Assembly (NCBI RefSeq): GCF_023073355.1
Contig: NZ_JADPJI010000002.1
Location: 310,001-374,000, forward strand
Direction: 5' to 3'
DNA: 64,000 nucleotides
Source of the DNA: Bradyrhizobium sp. 199
Lineage (GTDB): Bacteria > Pseudomonadota > Alphaproteobacteria > Rhizobiales > Xanthobacteraceae
A model generated the notes under the pieces. It did no database searches. It was given only the letters and a program-made list of their open reading frames with translations, and was not told where the DNA came from. The translations under genes and the position numbers were made by a program. Within the stretch, counting starts at the first letter, position 1; each line of letters begins with the position of its first letter. Of the stretch, positions 59,554 to 64,000 are shown in pieces.

Positions 59554-60432
59554 TCAAGCTGTCTGATAGGCGGCGCTGCGCGCCGCCATCACGGCATCAA
59601 AAACCTCTCCCATGACTTCCGTCGATGGGGCAAGGCCGGTGAACAGTTCGAAGGCGTCCGCGGCCTGGTAGATTGCGAGCTCGCGGCCGGTCATGATCCG
59701 AGCGGCTTTCTCGCGCGCTGCGGCAAGCAGCGGCGTGATCAGCGGGGAATAGACGGCGTCGGCGACCCATAAGTCAGGCCTGAGCAGCACCGCCGGCACA
59801 GGGGTGTCTCGGTTCGGCAGCATGCCGACCGGGGTGCCGTTGACGAGGCCGGTTGCGCCTTGCAGCGCCTCCTCGATGCTGGCGGCAACGCGGGCGCCGC
59901 CGCGCGGGACGAGCAGGCCCGCCAGCTTCTCGGCGCGCGCGGGCTCGTTGTCGAAGATGCGGATGTCGGTCACGCCGAGGCTCGCCAGCGCAAAGGCGAT
60001 CGCCTTGCCGACACCGCCGGCGCCGATTACGGCCACTGCGTTGCCCGCGGGCGCCAGCAGCGGCGCCACCGCGCGCGCAAAGCCGGTCGTGTCGGTGTTA
60101 TGGCCGGTCAGCAGACCGTCCCTGACGACGACGGTGTTGACCGCACCCATGGCGGCAGCGCCCGGCGCCAGCGCGTCGAGCAGCGGGACCACCGCTTCCT
60201 TGTAGGGGTAAGTGACGTTGACGCCGGCAAAGCCGAGGCGCCGCACGCCCTCGAGCATCATGCGCAGCCCGGCCGCGTCGGCGCCGGCGACTTCGATGAG
60301 CTGGTAGTGGCCGCGCAGGCCAAGCGCCTCGGCGGCGCGCTCGTGCATGGCAGGTGACGCGGAATGGGCGATCGGCGCGCCGATCAGGCCGGTGAGGAGC
60401 TTCTTGCTGGCGGCGTATCCGCGCTTCGACAT
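59554..60432 (-). CDS. Shikimate dehydrogenase family protein (probably catabolic)
   Basis: The 292-residue enzyme has the shikimate-binding motif GAPIAHSASPAMHERA (residues 18-33), the catalytic lysine in NVTYPYKEAVVPLLD (about 79), NTDTTGF with the catalytic aspartate, and the NAD(P)-binding GAGGVGKAIAFAL (about 139). It interconverts shikimate (or quinate) and the 3-dehydro form. Its place in an operon with a dehydroshikimate dehydratase and an importer points to breakdown rather than aromatic synthesis, so a separate biosynthetic aroE is expected elsewhere. Confidence 0.92.
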   Translation of the reverse strand: MSKRGYAASKKLLTGLIGAPIAHSASPAMHERAAEALGLRGHYQLIEVAGADAAGLRMMLEGVRRLGFAGVNVTYPYKEAVVPLLDALAPGAAAMGAVNTVVVRDGLLTGHNTDTTGFARAVAPLLAPAGNAVAVIGAGGVGKAIAFALASLGVTDIRIFDNEPARAEKLAGLLVPRGGARVAASIEEALQGATGLVNGTPVGMLPNRDTPVPAVLLRPDLWVADAVYSPLITPLLAAAREKAARIMTGRELAIYQAADAFELFTGLAPSTEVMGEVFDAVMAARSAAYQTA

Positions 60433-60576
60433 GGTTCGCTATCGTCTCGTTGGGAGCGTTCGGTCCCGATCATTAGCGGGGAAATCCGCGCAATTCCAAG
60501 GGGGCTTCCAACTGCGACGATAGCCCTTCCGCCGCCTAACACAATTACCCTTTTATCCGGCAAACCTAACATCATG

Positions 60577-61563
60577 TTATTTCTTTCGGCCGCGCCCCGG
60601 CACGGCCTTGCCGTTGCCGCCCGACGCGGCTTTGCCGTTGCCGCCCGGCACGGCTTTGCCGTTGCCGCGGGACGGCTCGACCGCGCGCATCTCGGCGCGC
60701 AGCGACTCGATGAAATACTCAGCATGAAGCGACAGCGGCGCGCCGCGCTTGGCCGCAATGTAGGTGTCGAACCGCGTCGGCTCGGCGATCTTCAACAGCT
60801 CGATCCCGGGATAGCCGCCATGAGCCACGGTGAACTGGTCGATGATGGCGATACCGAGCCCGGCTTTCACCAGCGCGCAGACCGTGGTGCCGAAGCGCGC
60901 GCGGATGGTGATGTTGTAGTCGAGCCGGTTGCGCGCGAAGATCTCGGCCATGATCCGGCCGTAGGGATCGTTGGGATCGATGCCGATCAACGGATAGCGG
61001 GTGATCTCGGCGGCCGAGACCTGCTTGCGGCCGGCGAGCTCGTGGCCGGGCGGCACGATGCAGTAAAGCTCGCCCGAGGCGAGCGGCATGAAGTCGAGCG
61101 CGGAGTGCTCCAGCCGGTAACTCATCGCCACGCACTCGCCGCGGCCGAGCATGAGATAATCGATGGCCTCCTCGAGCTTGAGGATGTTGATGTCGATGCC
61201 GAGATCGGGATAGCGGCGCCGGACGCGCTCGATCGCGCGCGGCACCATCACCTGCGAGATGCTGGGCACCGAGCCGATCCGCAGTTCGGACAACCCGCCA
61301 CGGCCGATCTTGGAGATGATCTCGGAGAGATCGTCGACCTTCTTGTAGACGCCGTTGATCTGCTCGAAGATGTTCTCCGCTTCCGGGGTCGGGAAGTAAC
61401 GCCCGTTCTGACGCTGGAAAAAGCGGATGCCGAGCGAGCGCTCGGTGTATTTGACGAGGCGGCTGATCCCCGGCGCCGAGACGTTGAGCAGCTTCGCCGC
61501 ACCGCCGATGGTGCCCGTCACCATCACCGCGCGGATCACTTCAACCTGGCGTAGCGTCATCAT
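60577..61563 (-). CDS. LysR-type regulator of the shikimate/quinate operon, with C-terminal repeats
   Basis: The 328-residue regulator has an N-terminal helix-turn-helix (TLRQVEVIRAVMVTGTIGGAAKLLNVSAPGISRLVKYTERSLGIRFFQR) and a periplasmic-binding-protein-like effector domain. The normal LysR domain ends near residue 299 and is followed by an unusual basic tail of three eight-residue repeats (GNGKAVPG) and RGRKK. It is encoded upstream of and in the same direction as the shikimate dehydrogenase gene, separated by 144 bases, and probably controls the operon. Confidence 0.92.
   Translation of the reverse strand: MMTLRQVEVIRAVMVTGTIGGAAKLLNVSAPGISRLVKYTERSLGIRFFQRQNGRYFPTPEAENIFEQINGVYKKVDDLSEIISKIGRGGLSELRIGSVPSISQVMVPRAIERVRRRYPDLGIDINILKLEEAIDYLMLGRGECVAMSYRLEHSALDFMPLASGELYCIVPPGHELAGRKQVSAAEITRYPLIGIDPNDPYGRIMAEIFARNRLDYNITIRARFGTTVCALVKAGLGIAIIDQFTVAHGGYPGIELLKIAEPTRFDTYIAAKRGAPLSLHAEYFIESLRAEMRAVEPSRGNGKAVPGGNGKAASGGNGKAVPGRGRKK
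60595..60666. repeat. Three 24-base tandem repeats in the 3' end of the LysR gene
   Basis: Three copies of a 24-base unit (GGCACGGCTTTGCCGTTGCC and relatives on the plus strand) encode GNGKAVPG, GNGKAASG and GNGKAVPG. Copy number could vary by slippage without changing the frame. Confidence 0.8.
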
Positions 61564-61672
61564 GTTCTTTGCGTCCGAAAGACGATCATGGCGGCGATCA
61601 TCTCACGAGAGCCGTGATGTCATCCAGCGGCAAGTGTCCGATAATGTGGACGGAGCCGGCAAGCCTCTCTCG

Positions 61673-61812
61673 TGCTCCGGACGCGCTGCAACGCGTCTGG
61701 CGTTGCGGCGCAGAGCCGCGATCCAGAAAGCCGGAGAGGACGTTGCGGATGGATGGGCGCCGGCTCTGCAGCGCAGCGTCGAAGCGACGCTGCGCTGCGT
61801 CCGGGGCACGCG
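61673..61812. repeat. CTCCGGACGCGCTGCAACGCGT... palindromic repeat region
   Basis: Several nested inverted repeats (GACGCGCTGCAACGCGTC; GCTGCAGCGC-type; GCGTCGAAGCGACGC) lie in a 381-base stretch without an established gene (61564-61944) between the LysR start and the 58-codon ORF. It looks like an intergenic repeat cluster of the type also seen at about 45570-45650. I find no protein in it. Confidence 0.55.
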
Positions 61813-61944
61813 GGTGCAGCCGATGCCCTCAAGCTTCCCGTTCCGGAAGCGGGAGAAGGGAAGGTCACGGTCAGATTGTTTCGACTAAAATCGGCGCGGT
61901 CGAATGGAAGGGCGTCGCAGAGCGCGCAACGCCGCAACCGCGCT

Positions 61945-62121
61945 TCAGCTCGCCGGGCCCTCGGGCGAGACGCTGTCGGCCAACGGCTCACGCTCGCTTT
62001 GCAGCACTTCGCGCGCGAACTCGATGATCTTCTGCTTGTTTGCCGTTTCGTGGACTGCAAAAAACACGCGGTTCAATTCCAGGCCGAGCACGCTGTTGAG
62101 GGCAATGTCCTCGTCTTCCAT
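61945..62121 (-). CDS. Small acidic protein (58 aa) divergent from bjaR
   Basis: The ORF encodes 58 residues beginning MEDEDIALNSVLGLELNRVFF, continuing through AVHETANKQKIIEFAREVLQ and ending ADSVSPEGPAS. The middle (about 7-44) would form one or two amphipathic helices; the start is strongly acidic and no signal or membrane segment is seen. Codon use has the high third-position GC of real genes in this window. GGGAAACC lies nine bases before the ATG. I do not recognise the family. It is transcribed away from bjaR from a shared 164-base region, so it may be regulated with quorum sensing. Confidence 0.65.
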   Translation of the reverse strand: MEDEDIALNSVLGLELNRVFFAVHETANKQKIIEFAREVLQSEREPLADSVSPEGPAS

Positions 62122-62155
62122 TTCGGTTTCCCGCTGCGGATCGTTCAGGTGTAAC

Positions 62156-62183
62156 TTGACCTCTATTCTGCCACAAGTAGTTT
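62156..62183 (+). promoter_or_regulatory. Possible sigma-70-type promoter of bjaR
   Basis: TTGACC (62156-62161) and TAGTTT (62178-62183) are 16 bases apart in an otherwise AT-rich stretch, about 95 bases before the preferred bjaR start. The -10 match is weak (TTTAAA at 62181 is another choice), so this is tentative. Confidence 0.35.
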
Positions 62184-62285
62184 AAATCTTCAGAGCAGAT
62201 GAGTACCGGGAACTACGGCCGCGGCGCATTTGAGGCAGCTCCCGAATACGTGCTATATGAAAGGCGAGGGTCAGGAAACGCACCG

Positions 62286-63023
62286 ATGTCCGCCGCAGAT
62301 GCCGTTGACTATGGCCGGGAGGCGCTCGACTTCATCGAAGGGCTTGGAGCCTACACCAAGGTTCCGGACGCCATGGACGCGCTTGCAACCGCGTTCGGCC
62401 GGTACGGTTTTGAACATATCATCGTGACGGGCCTGCCCAATCCCGAGCAGCGCTTTTCCCAGATGGTGCTCGCGAAGAAGTGGCCGGCGGAATGGTTCAG
62501 CCTCTACACCCAAAAGAGCTACGACCGTGTCGACCCCGTGATCCGCAAATGCCGGCAGACGGTGAACCCGTTCGAATGGTCGGAAGCGCCGTACGATCCG
62601 GAACTGGAGCCGGGTGCGGTGGAGGTCATGCGCCGCGCCGCCGATTTTCGCATGTCGCGCGGCTTCGTCGTGCCGATCCACGGCTTGACCGGCTACGAGG
62701 CCGGCGTCTCGCTCGCTGGCGTCCATCTGGACCTCAATGCGCGCAGCAAACCGGCGCTGCACCTGATCGGGATGTACGGCTTCGACCACATTCGCCGTCT
62801 GCTCGATCCGGCGCCGCATCCGTCGACGCGCCTCACCCCCCGCGAGCGCGAGGTGATCGCCTGGGCCTCGCAAGGCAAGTCGGCGTGGGAGATCGGCGAG
62901 ATCCTGCACATCACGCAACGCACGGCGGAAGAGCATCTTGCAGCCGCCGCACGCAAGCTCGGCGCAGTCAACCGGACGCATGCGGTCGCGATCGCGATCC
63001 GCCACAGAATCATCAATCCCTGA
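62286..63023 (+). CDS. bjaR: BjaR-like LuxR-family acyl-homoserine-lactone receptor
   Basis: The 245-residue regulator has an N-terminal autoinducer-binding domain (about 15-165; WFSLYTQKSYDRVDPVIRKC contains the conserved W-x3-Y-x-x-x-DP pattern). The C-terminal LuxR helix-turn-helix is LTPREREVIAWASQGKSAWEIGEILHITQRTAEEHLAAAARKLG. ATG at 62286 is chosen because AGGA lies nine bases upstream and the length then equals that of typical LuxR proteins; an ATG at 62199 would add 29 residues. It is followed by the AHL synthase gene. Assignment to BjaR rests on the neighbouring BjaI-like synthase. Confidence 0.88.
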   Translation: MSAADAVDYGREALDFIEGLGAYTKVPDAMDALATAFGRYGFEHIIVTGLPNPEQRFSQMVLAKKWPAEWFSLYTQKSYDRVDPVIRKCRQTVNPFEWSEAPYDPELEPGAVEVMRRAADFRMSRGFVVPIHGLTGYEAGVSLAGVHLDLNARSKPALHLIGMYGFDHIRRLLDPAPHPSTRLTPREREVIAWASQGKSAWEIGEILHITQRTAEEHLAAAARKLGAVNRTHAVAIAIRHRIINP

Positions 63024-63032
63024 AATCCTCGC

Positions 63033-63054
63033 CTATTGGGAAATTTCCCAATAG
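63033..63054. promoter_or_regulatory. Perfect 22-base palindrome, probable lux box of bjaI
   Basis: CTATTGGGAAA (63033-63043) is followed directly by its reverse complement TTTCCCAATAG (63044-63054). It begins nine bases after the bjaR stop and ends 55 bases before the bjaI start at 63110, the right place for a LuxR-type operator at about -40. A role as a transcription terminator of bjaR is less likely because the stem is AT-rich and the T-run (TCTTTTTC) is 12 bases away. Confidence 0.75.
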
Positions 63055-63109
63055 TCGGGTTTGTCTTTTTCGCTGAGGCTCCCCCTCATTTCGAGCCATG
63101 GGGGAGTTC

Positions 63110-63769
63110 ATGATTCATGTTATTTCCGCCGTCAATCGGCACCTGTACGAGGACGTCCTCGAACAGCATTTTCGGGTTCGTCACGAGATTTTCGTCGAGG
63201 AGCGGAAATGGGAGGCGCTGCGCAAGCCCGATGGCCGCGAGATCGATACCTACGACAATGAGCACGCAGTCTACCTGCTGGCTCTCGAGAACCGCCGGGT
63301 GCTCGGCGGCTCGCGCCTGTATCCGACCACCGGGCCGACGATGATGAGCGAGGTCTTCCCGTATCTCGCCACGGTACGGGGTTGCCCCGCGAACCCGCTG
63401 GTGTGGGAGTGGTCGCGCTTCTTCGTCTCGCGCGAGCGCCGCGACGGCGCGTTCAATCTGCAACTGATGGCGAGTGCGCAGGAATTCTGTCTCGACCAGG
63501 GCATCGAGCGGCTTTGTCTTGTCATGGAGACTTGGTGGCTGCCGCGCTTCCACGACATCGGATTCGTCGTGACACCGCTGGGATTGCCCGCGCTGGTGGA
63601 GAATTCCTGGACCATGGCGGCAACGATCGAGATCCGTCAGGAGTCGCTCGACGTCGTGCGTGACCGTATCGGAATGACGAGTGTCGTCCAGCAGGACGGC
63701 CCGCGGATCGATTGCTTTGCCCGTGCCAACCTCTGCGGCGTTGCTGCCGCACAACGAAAGAGCGCCTGA
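63110..63769 (+). CDS. bjaI: BjaI-like acyl-homoserine-lactone synthase
   Basis: The 219-residue LuxI-family enzyme shows the canonical invariant residues at canonical positions: R24, F28, W34, D46, D49, R69, E100 and R103 (VWEWSRFF). The whole protein agrees with my memory of Bradyrhizobium BjaI, which makes isovaleryl-homoserine lactone from isovaleryl-CoA rather than from acyl-ACP. The C-terminal QQDGPRIDCFARANLCG is typical of that group. ATG at 63110 (MIHVISAVNRH) is preferred; an ATG at 63098 has no ribosome site, while GGGGGAG between them sits close to 63110. Confidence 0.9.
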   Translation: MIHVISAVNRHLYEDVLEQHFRVRHEIFVEERKWEALRKPDGREIDTYDNEHAVYLLALENRRVLGGSRLYPTTGPTMMSEVFPYLATVRGCPANPLVWEWSRFFVSRERRDGAFNLQLMASAQEFCLDQGIERLCLVMETWWLPRFHDIGFVVTPLGLPALVENSWTMAATIEIRQESLDVVRDRIGMTSVVQQDGPRIDCFARANLCGVAAAQRKSA

Positions 63770-63770
63770 G

Positions 63771-63989
63771 ATGTCGAACATGATGCGGGACAGCCAGATC
63801 ATGGCGCAGACCAGGGACGAGAATCTCGGCTACATGTCCGACATGGCCCTCGAGCTGGCGCAGATGGCGGAAGACACTGGACTGGCGACGCTCGCCTTTC
63901 TGTTCCGGATGGCGGCGCTGGAGGCCTCGACCGCCGACAGCGTGCTCGCCGAACCGGATGACCTTCCCCGGCAACTGACGTCGCACTAA
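63771..63989 (+). CDS. Small protein (72 aa) translationally coupled to bjaI
   Basis: The 72-residue acidic, methionine-rich protein starts MSNMMRDSQIMAQTRDENLGYMSDMALELAQMAEDTGL and continues as one long predicted helix to about residue 56, with a hydrophobic face (ATLAFLFRMAALEA). Its ATG begins two bases after the bjaI stop, so it must be co-transcribed and probably coupled. No signal peptide or known domain is seen. A similar small gene may follow bjaI in other Bradyrhizobium genomes, but I cannot confirm this. It could modulate BjaI or BjaR, or be unrelated. Confidence 0.75.
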   Translation: MSNMMRDSQIMAQTRDENLGYMSDMALELAQMAEDTGLATLAFLFRMAALEASTADSVLAEPDDLPRQLTSH

Positions 63990-64000
63990 AGCGCGATTTG
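63986..64000. repeat. Start of a TAAAGCGCGAT-type repeat at the window edge
   Basis: CTAAAGCGCGATTTG equals the left arm of the repeat at 2825. The stop codon TAA of the 72-residue gene is the first three bases of TAAAGCGCGAT. The element continues beyond the window. Confidence 0.6.

Noticed and set aside
62199-62285. Upstream ATG that would lengthen bjaR by 29 residues
   Set aside because: The added residues lie outside the LuxR fold and the ATG has no clear ribosome site, whereas 62286 has AGGA at good spacing and gives the usual length.

Overview
The window reads as chromosomal DNA of a Bradyrhizobium-like alphaproteobacterium. The evidence is high GC content, intergenic palindromic repeats of the kind I remember from Bradyrhizobium, a BjaR/BjaI-type quorum-sensing pair, and dense solute-binding-protein and aromatic-catabolism genes. 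No rRNA, tRNA, CRISPR array, insertion sequence, integrase or phage gene was seen. The species assignment is an inference from remembered sequences.

Layout. 1-3.1 kb: two MFS transporters and a small acidic ORF. 3.2-9.1 kb (minus strand): a thiosulfate-oxidation cluster soxX-soxY-soxZ-soxA-soxK-soxB, then a DsrE-like periplasmic protein and a persulfide dioxygenase-rhodanese fusion; soxCD is absent. 9.3-15.1 kb: a DUF938 methyltransferase, a prolyl oligopeptidase and two more MFS transporters. 15.1-20.8 kb: a VOC protein, a carboxymuconolactone-decarboxylase-like protein, a pair of acyl-CoA dehydrogenases, an orphan amino-acid binding protein and an L,D-transpeptidase. 21-23.1 kb: two tandem paralogous membrane proteins of unknown function. 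23.2-25.5 kb: an ECF sigma factor followed by CcdA-like and thioredoxin-like genes. 25.8-31.4 kb: a signalling operon (TRAP-type binding protein, sensor kinase, REC-DUF3369-kinase, OmpR-type regulator).

34.4-44.9 kb holds what I consider the most interesting system. A dipeptide-type ABC transporter is followed by atzG-, atzE- and atzH-like genes and a GntR regulator, with a convergent atzF-like allophanate hydrolase. Both the transporter operon and atzF have textbook -24/-12 sigma-54 promoters, and a GntR-type dyad abuts the one at atzF. Together they look like a nitrogen-controlled route that imports a urea- or biuret-type compound and hydrolyses it through allophanate to ammonia. No ring-opening hydrolase is present.

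45.1-51.8 kb is an aromatic-acid region. It has a deletion scar joining a beheaded MarR regulator to the last 33 codons of a CoA ligase, then a MarR regulator, a CYP199A-type P450, two Liv-type binding proteins and an NDH-2. 52.0-61.6 kb (minus strand) is one long operon: LysR, shikimate dehydrogenase, binding protein, LivHMGF, a Gfo/Idh oxidoreductase and a two-domain dehydroshikimate dehydratase. It is probably for uptake and conversion of quinate or shikimate to protocatechuate. 61.9-64.0 kb holds the bjaR-bjaI pair with a perfect lux-box-like palindrome between them, a 58-codon ORF divergent from bjaR and a 72-codon ORF directly after bjaI.
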